NCBI GenBank assembly: GCA_034231615.1
Contig: CM067307.1
Coordinates: 8,053,013-8,117,012 of the forward strand
Length of the DNA stretch: 64,000 nucleotides
Source of the DNA: Meghimatium bilineatum
Lineage: Eukaryota > Mollusca > Gastropoda > Stylommatophora > Philomycidae
Reading direction: 5' to 3'
Below are positions 39,283 through 51,877 of this stretch, piece after piece. Made by a program: the position numbers and the translations under genes. The notes beneath the pieces were generated by a model, which worked only from the letters and a program-made list of their open reading frames with translations, did no database searches and was not told where the DNA came from. Every line of letters begins with the position of its first letter. Position 1 is the stretch's first letter.

Positions 39283-42200
39283 TATTGACACAACAACTAA
39301 TATTGACACATCTGCTGCTATTGATACATCCGCTACTATTGATACATCCGCTACTATTGACACATCTGCTGCTATTGATACATCCGCTACTATTGATACA
39401 TCCGCTACTATTGACACATCTGTTGCTATTGATACATCTGCTGCTATTGATACATCCGCTACTATTGATACATCTGCTACTATTGATACATCCGCTACTA
39501 TTGATACATCCGCTACTATTGATACATCCGCTACTATTGACACAACAACTAATATTGAAACATCTGCTGCTATTGATACATCCGCTACTATTGATACATC
39601 CGCTACTATTGACACATCTGTTGCTATTGATACATCTGCTGCTATTGACACAACTACTACTATTGATACATCTGCTGCTATTGATACATCTGTTGCTATT
39701 GATACAACTACTACTATTGACACATCTGTTGCTATTGACACATCTGCTGCTATTGATACATCTGTTGCTATTGATACAACTACTACTATTGACACATCTG
39801 TTGCTATTGATACATCTGCTGCTATTGACACATCTGTTGCTATTGATACATCCGCTACTATTGATACATCCGCTACTATTGATACATCCGCTACTATTGA
39901 TACATCCGCTACTATTGATACATCCGCTACTATTGACACAACTACTACTATTGATACATCCGCTACTATTGATACATCCGCTACTATTGACACATCTGTT
40001 GCTATTGATACATCTGCTGCTATTGACACAACTACTACTATTGATACAACTACTACTATTGACACATCTGTTGCTATTGATACAACTACTACTATTGACA
40101 CAACTACTACTATTGATACATCCGCTACTATTGATACATCTGCTACTATTGACACATCTGTTGCTATTGATACATCTGCTGCTATTGATACATCTGTTGT
40201 TATTGATACATCTGCTGCTATTGATACATCTGCTACTATTGATACATCTGTTGCTATTGATACAACTACTACTATTGACACATCTGTTGCTATTGATACA
40301 ACTACTACTATTGACACATCTGTTGCTATTGATACATCCGCTACTATTGATACATCCGCTACTATTTACACATCTGATGCTATTGACACAACTACTACTA
40401 TTGATACAACTACTACTATTGACACATCTGTTGCTATTGATACATCTGTTGCTATTGATACAACTACTACTATTGACACATCTGCTGCTATTGATACAAC
40501 TACTACTATTGACACATCTGTTGCTATTGATACATCTGCTACTATTGATACATCTGCTGCTATTGATACATCTGCTGATATTGACACAACTACTACTATT
40601 GATACAACTACTACTATTGACACATCTGTTGCTATTGATACATCCGCTACTATTGACACATCTGTTGCTATTGATACATCTGCTACTATTGACACAACTA
40701 CTACTATTGATACATCCGCTACTATTGACACATCTGTTGCTATTGATACATCTGCTACTATTGACACAACTACTACTATTGATACATCCGCTACTATTGA
40801 TACATCTGCTGCTATTGACACAACTCCTACTATTGACACAACTACTACTATTGATCCAACTACTACTATTGATACATCTGCTGCTATTGATACATCTGCG
40901 GCTATTGACACAACTACTACTATTGATACATCTGCTGCTATTGACACAACTACTACTATTGATACATCCGCTACTATTGACACAACTACTACTATTGATA
41001 CATCTGCTACTATTGACACATCTGTTGCTATTGATACATCTGCTGCTATTGATACATCTGCTGCTATTGATACATCTGCTGCTATTGATACATCTGTTGC
41101 TATTGATACAACTACTACTATTGACACATCTGTTGCTATTGATACAACTACTACTATTGACACATCTGTTGCTATTGATACATCTGCTGCTATTGATACA
41201 TCTGCTACTATTGATACATCTGTTGCTATTGATACAACTACTACTATTGACACATCTGTTGCTATTGATACAACTACTACTATTGACACATCTGTTGCTA
41301 TTGATACATCCGCTACTATTGATACATCCGCTACTATTGATACATCCACTACTATTGACACATCTGTTGCTATTGATACATCTGCTGCTATTGACACAAC
41401 TACTACTATTGATACAACTACTACTATTGACACATCTGTTGCTATTGATACATCTGCTGCTATTGATACAACTACTACTATTGACACATCTGCTGCTATT
41501 GATACAACTACTACTATTGACACATCTGTTGCTATTGATACATCTGCTACTATTGATACATCTGCTGCTATTGATACATCTGCTGCTATTGACACAACTA
41601 CTACTATTGATACAACTACTACTATTGACACATCTGTTGCTATTGATACATCCGCTACTATTGACACATCTGTTGCTATTGATACATCTGCTACTATTGA
41701 TACATCTGCTACTATTGATACATCCGCTACTATTGACACATCTGTTGCTATTGATACATCTGCTACTATTGACACAACTACTACTATTGATACATCCGCT
41801 ACTATTGACACATCTGTTGCTATTGATACATCTGCTGCTATTGACACAACTACTACTATTGATCCAACTACTACTATTGATCCAACTACTACTATTGACA
41901 CATCTGTTGCTATTGATACAACTACTACTATTGACACATCTGTTGCTATTGATACAACTACTACTATTGACACATCTGTTGCTATTGATACATCCGCTAC
42001 TATTGATACATCCGCTACTATTGACACATCTGTTGCTATTGATACATCTGCTGCTATTGACACAACTACTACTATTGATACAACTACTACTATTGACACA
42101 TCTGTTGCTATTGATACATCTGCTGCTATTGATACATGTTGCTATTGATACAACTACTACTATTGACACATCTGCTGCTATTGATACAACTACTACTATT

Positions 42201-43348
42201 GACACATCTGTTGCTATTGATACATCTGCTACTATTGATACATCTGCTGCTATTGATACATCTGCTGCTATTGACACAACTACTACTATTGATACAACTA
42301 CTACTATTGACACATCTGTTGCTATTGATACATCCGCTACTATTGACACATCTGTTGCTATTGATACATCTGCTACTATTGATACATCTGCTACTATTGA
42401 CACATCTGTTGCTATTGATACAACTACTACTATTGACACATCTGTTGCTATTGATACATCTGCTACTATTGACACATCTGTTGCTATTGATACATCTGCT
42501 GCTATTGACACAACTCCTACTATTGACACAACTACTACTATTGATCCAACTACTACTATTGATACATCTGCTGCTATTGATACATCTGCTGCTATTGACA
42601 CAACTTCTACTATTGATACATCTGCTGCTATTGACACAACTACTACTATTGATACATCCGCTACTACTATTGATACATCTGCTGCTATTGACACAACTAC
42701 TACTATTGATCCAACTACTACTATTGATACATCTGCTACTATTGATACATCTGCTGCTATTGACACAACTACTACTATTGATCCAACTACTACTATTGAT
42801 ACATCTGCTACTATTCACACAACTACTACTATTGATACAACTACTACTATTGATACAACTACTACTATTGATACATCTGTTACTATTGATCCAACTACTA
42901 CTATTGATACATCTACTACTATTGATACATCTACTACTATTGATCCAACTACTACTATTGACACAACTACTACTATTGACACAACTACTATTGATCCAAC
43001 TACTACTATTGACACAACTACTACTATTGATACATCTACTACTATTGATACATCTACTACTATTGACACAACTACTACTATTGATACATCTACTACTATT
43101 GATCCAACTACTACTATTGACACAACTACTACTATTGATACATCTACTACTATTGATCCAACTACTACTATTGACACAACTACTACTATTGATACATCTA
43201 CTACTATTGACACAACTACTACTATTGATACATCTACTACTATTGATACAACTACTACTATTGATCCAACTACTACTATTGATACATCTGCTACTATTGA
43301 TACAAACTACTACTATTGATACATCTACTACTATTGATACAAACTACT
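39283..43348. repeat. 4-kb satellite of 18-bp units
   Basis: More than 200 units of ATTGATACATCCGCTACT and relatives. The units fall into a few codon-like types (ID-T-SAT, SVA, SAA, TTT), with GAT/GAC and CATCC/CATCT swaps. From about 42830 the array is dominated by the ACTACTACT type and by CCAACTACTACT. One 2-bp deletion at about 42136 and a few 3-bp changes shift the phase. Because the unit lacks stops, long open frames occur on both strands (982 and 1362 codons on plus, 1170 on minus). I treat these as by-products, not genes. Confidence 0.96.
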
Positions 43349-43357
43349 ACTATTGAT

Positions 43358-43508
43358 CTTCTTCAACATTCATTCTCAAACTCCTGCTGGATCTCTCTTG
43401 TAGCAGGACCATGATCCATTCTAGATTTCCAGTAGGATGTAGTCCAGAGAATGGAAATGGTCACAGTTTTATTTGCACCAATGGCCCGACACATCCGTCT
43501 TCGGCGGG
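43358..43508 (-). mobile_element. Family B SINE inserted in the satellite edge
   Basis: ACTATTGAT occurs at 43349-43357 and 43509-43517, and satellite-type sequence resumes for about 35 bp to 43545. The duplication is part of the satellite motif, so its value as a TSD is weaker here. Confidence 0.9.
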
Positions 43509-43545
43509 ACTATTGATATAACTACTACTACTACTGCTGCTGTTA

Positions 43546-43865
43546 ACATATGGCTATTAGTTATAATCCAACAGCATTATATTCTGGAAAGACCCATAGC
43601 TGCAATCAGGAACGGGACAGCTCACTTAAGTCTTCACTCTTAGTTAATAATGCCTGAATTAGATAATACCAGTGTACTACAGCAATCAGTCAAAATCAAA
43701 TTTCAAGAACAACATGTTTTCACTGAACTAAAAATATGCTAAAACTTCTGAACTAAACAAGTATTCATTCTATAAACTTATTTGTAAACCTTAAGCTCCA
43801 TGTGGAGCATAAGTCACCAACCTCTACCTCTACCAAAAACCTCTACCATTGTTGTCCTATTTTTT
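43546..43865. other. Unassigned DNA
   Basis: No feature recognised. Confidence 0.4.
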
Positions 43866-44110
43866 AGCTATTGCTTCTAGCTCTTTCTATGTCTTACCCA
43901 TCCTTTCTGTATCCATATTTAATTCTTCCAGGTATTTCTCTCTTCCTTTGTCCCTGTAGATTCCAGAATAAATCTTGTCTTATACTGCTTTCTGTTGGTC
44001 TTTTTAATTTATGTTCTATCCATTTCCAGTGTCGTTTCTTGCGTTCAATTTCTACTGCTGTTTTTAATTCTGCGCGTAAGTTCCTCATACAATTGGTGAT
44101 AGTATCTTAA
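43866..44110 (-). pseudogene. LINE RT C-terminal fragment
   Basis: Minus frame with RNLRAELKTAVEIERKKRHW, KWIEHKLKRPTESSIRQDLF and WNLQGQRKREIPGRIKYGYR, resembling the WxWIGHTLRKPxxxxxRQAL-WNPQGxRKRGRPR block of LINEs. No frame break within 64 codons, but nothing upstream. Confidence 0.88.
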
Positions 44111-44469
44111 CATTTCAAACAATCTACTCTACCAGATATGAATGCTATTATGTCCAAAGAATTATTAAAGGAAATATTTCATGTTATACAAATTTGAAGA
44201 AGAATATTCCTTTTTTTTAAAAAAAGAAATAAATGTACAAAATGTTTTAAAAAACCAGTTCCCATTTAATGGCTAATCCATTCTCTCAGGCTTCAATAGA
44301 ATGCATACACAGCATCCACTAACAAAGAAAATGTATGCAATCTCAAAATTATTTTCCTGTTTAGCAGGGATATCATTTATTTTTTATGTAACTTCAAAGT
44401 AAATCTGTAAATAGGAAAGAGCAGGGGTATAAACCTCTCCCTTAGAAAGTCAAAACATGGCTAAGTACT
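44111..44469. other. AT-rich DNA, nothing recognised
   Basis: No feature recognised. Confidence 0.4.
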
Positions 44470-44960
44470 AGGAAGTCAAAGAAACAGTACTGCAGTGGAT
44501 CCTTGGTTACTGTGGCATACTTGAAAATGAAAAAGTTGATCTCCTGGTAAGGAAAGGGGATCACTAGAACAAATAAAAAATGATATTACGTACTATGAAT
44601 GTAGTAAGACTATGATAAAAGCAGTATATATGAAAAAAGTGGAAGCAGATGAACCCAACTGCAGAGCCAAATGACCTGTACCATCAAATCTCCAGCAAGG
44701 AACAAATTGTCTTCAGACTACGAACTGGCCACAACAAACTGAGAATACATGTGTTCAGAAAGCTGAAAATTGGCAAGAATGATCCCAGAGAAAGCACAAC
44801 ACATTCTTCATGAATGTCAACTTTTATTGGGAGGGCAAAAATATGGTCTACTGAGACAGCACTACTTTCAAACCTGAGGGTTTCATGGATGAAATGAAGC
44901 GAATCACACAGTTCATTGAAACTATTAGCACTGTAACCTGATAACTGACTGAAGAAAACG
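44470..44960 (+). pseudogene. LINE RNase H and tail, decayed
   Basis: VLQWILGYCGILENEKVDLL is the RNase H WxPxHxGIxGNExxD block with the His replaced by Tyr. It is followed by NDLYHQISSKEQIVFRLRTG, HNKLRIHVFRKLKIG and, in a shifted frame, tail residues like FIETISTL. Degenerate. Confidence 0.85.
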
Positions 44961-45227
44961 TACTAGGAAGCAGCCAAATAGTGGGTAATTCCTCTGCCCC
45001 AATGATTTTCCCCAAAATATGTCATTTAAAATTCTTTTCACATAAGAAAATTACCAGTTTGAATAATTGTAAGATAAAGCCCTGATTTAGAAAGACATAT
45101 CTACAGCTCTTTTACAGTTATATTTTTTATTCAATACAGCGCAATTGTTTATGAAGTACTAGAATATATTGTTGCCCTTGTTCTCTTTATTCTCAGTTGT
45201 TCCTCCTGTTATTTTATGTTTCATTCA
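44961..45227. other. Unassigned DNA
   Basis: No feature recognised. Confidence 0.4.
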
Positions 45228-45292
45228 AACAACGCATTCCGTTCTCCGGACTACATCCTGCTCGTCTGTAGGAGTTTGAGAACAAACACAGA
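45228..45292 (+). mobile_element. Family A SINE, 3' fragment
   Basis: CAACGCATTCCGTTCTCCGG to GAACAAACACAGAAGAGG. Only the last 65 bp. Confidence 0.85.
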
Positions 45293-45699
45293 AGAGGTTT
45301 TAAATATTATAAATATTATATAATATATATTAATTAAATAAATAATATTAATTCCTCTGTTTCAATAAATGTGTAGAACCACTATACAGGAAAGTACCCA
45401 ACAATTAAATATATATGTATATAAGATTAAAAAGTCAGCCAAAATATTGGGAAAAAATTGGATACTTGCTGTACAGACATTCTAATTGATAAAAAATTCC
45501 TACTTATTTGCAAAAATATATTCAATAATGAAAGTCATACCATGAAATAAATTATGACCAGCTGAGCTTTTATGCAAGTGAAGACTGAACTCTTCATAAC
45601 ACACACAAACTAACAGCACATTCTGAAAGACTATAATTTAAAGCTACTTCATGTAGCATTTAGTAATTAGTTTATGATTGTTAAACTTACAGAGCTCTT
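45293..45699. other. AT-rich DNA, nothing recognised
   Basis: No feature recognised. Confidence 0.4.
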
Positions 45700-46110
45700 C
45701 CAGACAATGTAGAACTTGGAAGTGATACCAGAAGACTTCAAGAAAAGACTTTAAGGACTTAATGGTCTTGCAGCTATGAAAATTATGGCTGCTGCTCAAT
45801 GTGAACAGAGGCTGCTATTTCTGCGGTATCAAGGATAGGTGGTGGCGGTGGTAGAGTACGCACTAGCGATTCTAACACTGAGTCAGACTCAAACAGAAAG
45901 ATTGGATAGAATCCAGAATGAGGCAATGCGAATCATTTTGGGATGTACGAGAGATACGTCGGCACGGGCTATGCGATACTTATTGGATTGCCAACTGCAG
46001 AGCAAAGAATACAAATCTGCAGGGTGTGGACTACCAACAAATCACCGCTGATAAAGAACATCCTCTACACCTGAAATTCTCAAAGTGAAAGGCAATTGAC
46101 TTAAGAAAGT
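45700..46110 (+). pseudogene. LINE RT C-terminal fragment, Jockey/CR1-like
   Basis: Reads AAMKIMAAAQCEQRLLFLRY, a stop, then VVAVVEYALAILTLSQTQTE, RLDRIQNEAMRIILGCTRDT and SARAMRYLLDCQLQ, the (V)DYGA...L-RIQN-AMRxILG-R-TS block downstream of the RT palm. It ends where an unrelated LINE begins in the opposite orientation. Confidence 0.88.
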
Positions 46111-46119
46111 CGTGGATGG

Positions 46120-46700
46120 GGCGCTCAGAAGATATTATCAATCAATATCAATAATACCCATAACTCTTCAGGGTCGTAGGGGTACCACATTGAAAGCTTC
46201 AGCACACAGAGTCCTCCAGAGAATTCTATCCTCAGCGATGCGGATGAGTGTGGGAATATCTAGCCCTGTCCATTCCTTGATGTTGTCTGTCCATGTCTTT
46301 ATTTGCCCTCCTCTGCTTCTTCCACTCTCGACAGTTCCCTGCAGTATTGTTTTTGACAAGGAATCGTGCCTGCATACTTGTCTGAACCATGCTAGTTTTC
46401 GTCGTTTCACTATTGAAAGCAATGGCTCCTGAACACCTGCACGCATCTCTACTTTATTTCTTACGTACACATTGGTCTTATGTTCCCTATAGGAAATTCG
46501 TAGAATTCTTCTGTAGCATTTATACTCGAAAGCCTGTAATCTTCTCTCCATGTCCGCAGTGAGTGTCCAGCTCTCACAACCATACAACACAACGGAAAGC
46601 ACCAGCGACCTATACAGTTTGATTTTCACTCCAACACTGATGTTGCTTTTCCAAATCACAGTTAGCCTTGACAAGGACGCTAAAGCCATCTCCAGCCTTA
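46120..46700 (-). pseudogene. LINE RT C-terminus, long open remnant
   Basis: A 173-codon minus frame: VGVKIKLYRSLVLSVVLYGC then ESWTLTADMERRLQAFEYKC, YRRILRISYREHKTNVYVRN, VKRRKLAWFRQVCRHDSLSK, TILQGTVESGRSRGGQIKTW, TDNIKEWTGLDIPTLIRIAE and DRILWRTLC. This set is very characteristic of a LINE common in mollusc genomes. The usual WFGHV is WFRQV here. It lacks the polymerase core and is therefore a 5'-truncated or eroded copy. Confidence 0.93.
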
Positions 46701-46905
46701 TTTTTAGTTCAAGAGGGTGTGAAGATTGGAAGATGTGCTACCTGGTGCGAAAGAGCGGTTTCGTGGGCAAGAAAGAATGATGGTCAATCAACCGTGTACT
46801 GTGACCATCAGTCAATGTGTAATGGCGGCTACACTCAAGGAGAGATCTGAACACCTATGGACTTGTCCGGAGTGTAGTGACGATGATCCAATGATTAACT
46901 AACTT
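46701..46905 (+). pseudogene. LINE RNase H tail fragment
   Basis: ATLKERSEHLWTCPECSDDD near 46825-46890, matching the end of the LINE at 21617-21934; upstream CATWCERAVSWARKNDG is the shifted-frame counterpart. Confidence 0.8.
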
Positions 46906-46954
46906 TAAGGATGCTTCCCTCATACATCTATACAAGAGAAAAATAAATTACCTA

Positions 46955-48757
46955 GCTTGTGACAACCACTGAGGCATATCCCTACTCTCTATAGCAGACA
47001 AGATCCTGGCTATGGTTCTGTTAAACAGACTACAAGCCCATATGAGTCATGTATCCTCTCAGAGCCAATGTGGTTTCAGACAGGGCAGAGGTATAGTTGA
47101 CATGATATTCACTGCAACACATCTACAGGAAAAGTGTCGTGAAAAGAACATTAGTCTTTACACCCCATTTATCAACCTAAGACATTTGACACTGTAAATC
47201 GTGAAGGACTATGGAAGATAATGGCTAAATTAAGATGTCCCGAAAAATTCTCCATCATGGTTAATCAGTTCCATGATGGTATGATAGCCTGTGTGCAAGA
47301 TGGCGGCGCACACTCAAATCCGCTTTCAGTAACTAACGTTGTCAAACAGGGTTACGTCCTGGTTCTGATGCTCTTCGGCATTGTGTTCTCTGCCATGTTA
47401 AATGATGCCTTCTGGAATAACAGTGCAGGAATTTGCTTTCGCTATCGAGCTGATGGAGGGATATTCAATCTTTGTAGATTGAAGGCCAAGACCAAAACTA
47501 AGACAGACATTGTTCGCAACCTGTTCGCAGCCGACAATTTTGCAATAAACGCTACCAGTCTGAAAGACAATTTTCTTTGGCCTGTGATGCGCTCGCTCTC
47601 ACCATCAGTACCGCAAAAAGATTAGTAATGTATCAACCACTGCCAGGTGTCCCCTACACTGAACCAGTAATCACAGTAAAGGGAAAAAAATCTCAACACT
47701 GCCAATAAGTTTGTATATCTTGGCAGCACCCTATCACAAATTATGACAACTGATGAGGATGCTGCCCTGCGTATTGCTCGCGCCAGTGCGGCATTCGGGA
47801 ACCTTCGTGTCAACATATGGATCAGGTGTAGTCTTAGTTTGATGTGTACCGCGCAGTGGTTCTACCAACACTGCTTTATGCTGCGTTATCCTCGACTGTC
47901 TATGCAGACACGCTCGACAGCTTAATTCTTTCCACCTTCGGTGCCTAAGAAACCTCATGGGAGTATGTTGGCAGAATCGAGTACCAGACATGGAAATCCT
48001 TTAAAAGTCCTGTATAAAAAGCATCCATGCCCTTCTGACTAGTTCCCAACTCCACTGGACTGGCCACATTGTCCGTATGCTAGACTAGTGCCCTCCAAAG
48101 AGATTATTCTATGGGGAGCTGTGCGATGGTAAATATTCAAGCGGAGAGCAGACAAAGCAATTGAAGGATCACATAAAAAACTCAAGAACTGCAACATCGA
48201 TCCTAGCTCCTGGGAGACTACAGACCCAGATCACTGCTGGCACCGCTAAATTTGAAAAAGAAAGAATACTGCGGACAATTTAGAAGCAGTAGGAAAAATC
48301 CAAAAACTCCCCTACCCCGAACCCTCTAAACTTCTGAATGCACTGCAATAGAACTTTCCTGGCATGAATCTAACTCATCAGGCATCTACAAACTCATCCC
48401 ATTTATTACGCCCGTGTGTTGCCGGGCCAGAAAGGGGAGCAAAGAATAGCAACACTGTTTACCTTCCACGCATGTCGTAAAAGGTGACTAAGGAGGTTAT
48501 GGGGTGGAGTTGGCTGTCCCATCCCATATAGGGTCACTGACCCAAAGCCATGCTGAAGTTGGATGTGTCAGGCCAAAATGCGCAGATATCGCAGCAATGC
48601 CACATAAACCATGACACAATGCATTCCGTTCTCCGGACTACATCCTGATAATCTGCAGGAGTTTGAGAACGAACGCAGAAGATCCCATTTATTGTTTTTC
48701 ATGCCATGCTCATCTTCGCTTGCGAAGGAGGAACATCATCATCAGTAATTAGTAGGG
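46955..48757 (+). pseudogene. LINE reverse transcriptase with C-terminal zinc finger, broken
   Basis: The largest LINE remnant. In order: SQSQCGFRQGRGIVDMIFTA (RT block 2-like, Q-GFR-GR), YTPFINLRHLTL (FxD-LxKA block with the Asp replaced), VKQGYVLVLMLFGIVFSAML (GVxQGxxLAPxLF block), LFAADNFAINA (the catalytic F/YADD appears as AADN), FVYLGSTLSQ, ALRIARASAAFGNL and FHLRCLRNLMGVCWQNRVPD. In a broken frame come C-N-R-T-F-L-A-x-I-x-L-I-x-H-L-x-T-H at 48338-48400 and a tail at 48694-48757 around HAHLRLRRRN. Missing catalytic residues and many frame breaks show it is dead. A family A SINE splits the last part. Confidence 0.92.
48408..48681 (+). mobile_element. Family A SINE in a LINE, 12-bp TSD
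   Basis: Flanked by ATCCCATTTATT at 48396-48407 and 48682-48693. From ACGCCCGTGTGTTGCCGGGC to GAACGCAGAAG. Nearly consensus, so young. Confidence 0.96.
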
Positions 48758-49479
48758 ATGATTAAATGCCACTACAAATGACGCATTGTATTTTAATTAA
48801 CTAATAATTCTTGTTTCCCAAAATTATTGTGAAAGTTCCTGTTTAATATAAGTATGCTTAGCTCAGTCACCCGACAGCAGGACTGTCATAAGAAAAGCAA
48901 GTGTCAAATCCAAGTAGGGTCATTCTCCATTCAATACGACTGTACAAATGCTCATGCAGTTGGGGGAAGTTAAACAGTGAGCAAGAGCATCCCCCCCTCC
49001 CCCAACTTAAAATAAAGATGATGCCTAACATGTTTGGTAAAATATACCTCACATTTCTATGATTTCTGCAGCTGTTTTAAAAAAATATTTTTCTACCTCT
49101 GCAAAAACTTTACGCCATTTTATTTTCTTGTAGTTTTTCCTTTCCTTCATTTATTTTTATAGTTGTTTTATACTTTACTTCTGCATGTGAAGTGTGCTCT
49201 ATATTTTGTGCTTTACTTCTGCATATGTAGTGTGCTCTGTATTTTGTGCTTTACCTCTGCATGTATAGTGTGCTCTCTATTAGTGCCAATTTTTTGACTG
49301 CGTACTATATTTTTTTCTGCCTTTGTACTTTTATTTGTTAGTAGCTTCTTCTTCACTGTAGGCAGATGTGCATATAACATAGGCAATAACAAATTATATT
49401 CATAGGAGTAAGTTTCCCAAAACTTGACAATTATGACACGAGTGAAGATCATAACAAATACATTTTCAAAAACAGATTT
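48758..49479. other. AT-rich DNA with a short repeat
   Basis: A 35-bp motif, TTTACTTCTGCATGTGAAGT plus GTGCTCT, recurs three times between 49177 and 49275. No gene recognised. Confidence 0.45.
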
Positions 49480-50160
49480 CCTACAAAAAAGACAAATTAC
49501 ATAACAAAAAATTCATAAATATATATTTTTTAAACACATAAATTTATGATCATAAATATATTTAAACAGACATAAATTTTTAACAAAACGTATATTTAAA
49601 CATACATACACATTAATAATCATTCATGTATGTATATAAACATACATATATTTAAACAGACATACAAATTTATACATACATTTAAACTTAAAACTTTCAT
49701 TACTGCATGTTTTCCTGTGAAGGAGTGCATGGAGGTTTTCTATGGGCTGTGGAAATAAAGGCCATTTGCCATGACAGACACCGCAACATGTACAGGAAGA
49801 ATTTTGATTGTACATCCGAAAGAAAAAAATCCTGTCCCAACCATGGATTGAACCCGGGACCTCAAGGATCTGAGAACGGCATTCTAACTATACTGCCATG
49901 CGCTCCTAATATACAAATTTATAACCATACATATATTAAAACATACATGCAAATTTACAACCATATATATTCATTTAAACAGACACACACACACACACAA
50001 AGTTATAACTATAGATATATTTCAACAGACACACACATATATTTATAATAATACATATATTTAAACAAACACATATTTATAACCATACATATATTTCAAC
50101 AGACACACACATATTTATAATCAAACATATATTTATCATTATACATATATAACTTCTCTA
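49480..50160. repeat. Degenerate AT-rich minisatellite, interrupted
   Basis: Loose units of about 35 bp built on ATACATATATTTAAACAGAC and ACATATTTATAACC on both sides of a tRNA-derived SINE (49700-49915). Confidence 0.75.
49700..49915 (-). mobile_element. tRNA-derived SINE
   Basis: On the minus strand, head GGAGCGCATGGCAGTATAGT (A-box region), B box GGGTTCAATCC (49848-49858), then an unrelated body that ends CAGTAATGAAAG. The head folds only partly as a tRNA. Confidence 0.8.
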
Positions 50161-50743
50161 TCAGAATTGATTTTCAGTAGCAAGCAGTTTATGCCTCATA
50201 TTTTATAAACATTTATACTTACATACAAATAAATTTTTTACAATTATAAATTTATTCCTAAAATCGGGTCCCGAAAGTCATACTTTTTAACATACTCATT
50301 TCCTAGTGTTCATACTTTATATTCGCATATTAGTTTTTAATACAACATTGACAAGACATTAAAGATAGATTCATCAAGTACACTTTGAGTATGTCAAAAC
50401 TTGAAACATCTAAAAAATTATGTAACTGAGTTTATGTATGGTACGAGATTACCAGCTGGAAAGCACAACATTTGATACAATCCTAGAAGATATAAAGAGA
50501 TACTATCCCCCTGAGTAGTGAGCACAATACTAAATGTCACGAAGACACCTCCACTACAAACCGAACATTCCCAAGCAAACACCACTAAACCTAACTTCCA
50601 CTCCCCAGACAACACCCCTCCCCTAAACAGAAACATGTAATGCACATGAACAGTCTGAGAAGTGTCCACTGCCTGCTGCTATAGCTTTCCAGCGCATGTT
50701 GTCCTCCCTTACTTTGACCTATAGGCTATATTATATTTTTATA
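50161..50743. other. Unassigned DNA
   Basis: No gene recognised. The 83-codon minus frame at 50418 matches nothing I know. Confidence 0.4.
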
Positions 50744-50747
50744 TTAA

Positions 50748-51814
50748 CCCTTTCTTCCCTACCTGCTCCCCAATATATATTCTCCGTACCAGCCACCAAT
50801 ACACATGGGGCACTAAACTGCTATCCACCATGGTTGTCTTACGAATAGACATGTTAAATTTAACGCTGACATGATTACTGGTAATGATGGCTGCCAGTGT
50901 ATTTTTTCGTATGTTTCTAACAGCTGTCATATAGGAGCTGTAGGTTATCGAATATGACCTTCCCGTGTCATCATATCTTGGTAAGAATGGACCTACTTTT
51001 TATTCAGATGATGTTGATAGGCAATATTTAAAATGAAATTTTAGAAAACGTGAAAGAATCACATGTTGATGAGTAATTACTTCAGTATTTAGTAGTCAAA
51101 ATAACAACCATCATCAATATTTAGTGTAGGTCTAGTGATGACGTCGCCCCGCTCCACACACCAAAGACCTAGTAATGATTGAAAATATTATCTATGTCAA
51201 TTTCACGAGAAATCTGGTCCTGAAAACGCCTCATCCAGATTACTCTGCCAAGGCCTATCTTTCACTATTTCTAAGTGAGTCGATCTTTGAAGTAGATGCA
51301 AAAGAAACCAATGTGTGTGTGCGTGTGTGTGCAAGTTTGTTGGTAAAACGAGATCCATTTTGATGGAAACCTGTTTGACCAGATATATAGGGCTACCTTT
51401 ATGTGAACTAGACTTATATGTTTGGAATAGTTAAGTTACAGAATGATGTCTACTGGTGAACTGCTTTTCATTTGAACATTTATCAACAAATATTTTGTAT
51501 TTTGACACAGGTGGTCAACCAGAAACTGGTGCTCATTTTTTCCTCTCCCATGTTACATGACCAGTAAACTAGTCTTACATCACATTCACAAAGAAGTCTT
51601 ATAACGTATTCACAAAGATGTCTTATATCATATTCACAAAGATATGTTCACAGATACGTACTTCTTCCATTTATCTGTTAATTGGACTTTGTATCATAAA
51701 AATTGTATTTTATATTAATTTTCTTGCACAATCACCTCTTATTTTTGCGGAGTTATTCCCCTTGCCCTAGGAATGAAGTCTGGAGTTTTTCCTGATTGGC
51801 CGGGATTGAAAGGG
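50748..51814. mobile_element. PiggyBac-like non-autonomous element 1
   Basis: TTAA at 50744-50747 and 51815-51818. Ends CCCTTTCTTCCCTACCTG and the right-end complement CCCTTTCAATCCCGGCC are imperfect inverted repeats starting CCCTTTC, as in the piggyBac superfamily (TTAA target, CCC/CCT start). 1067 bp without a transposase frame. The 63-codon minus frame at 50739-50930 crosses the left end and is not coding. Confidence 0.75.
51570..51650. repeat. Short tandem repeat, about 24 bp x 3
   Basis: Units ATATTCACAAAGATGTCTTA inside the piggyBac-like element. Confidence 0.8.
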
Positions 51815-51877
51815 TTAAAATTAATTTTTCATAAACATTACATACATATATACATAAAAGTTTCATCACACCTACAT

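Noticed and set aside
39200-43356. 982-, 1362-, 1170- and 577-codon open frames as genes
   Set aside because: They are all readings of one 18-bp satellite on both strands. No signal peptide, splice context, non-repeat domain or codon-bias difference supports a gene, and several overlapping frames are open at once.
50739-50930. 63-codon minus frame as a gene
   Set aside because: It straddles the left end of a TTAA-bounded transposon and matches no protein I recognise.
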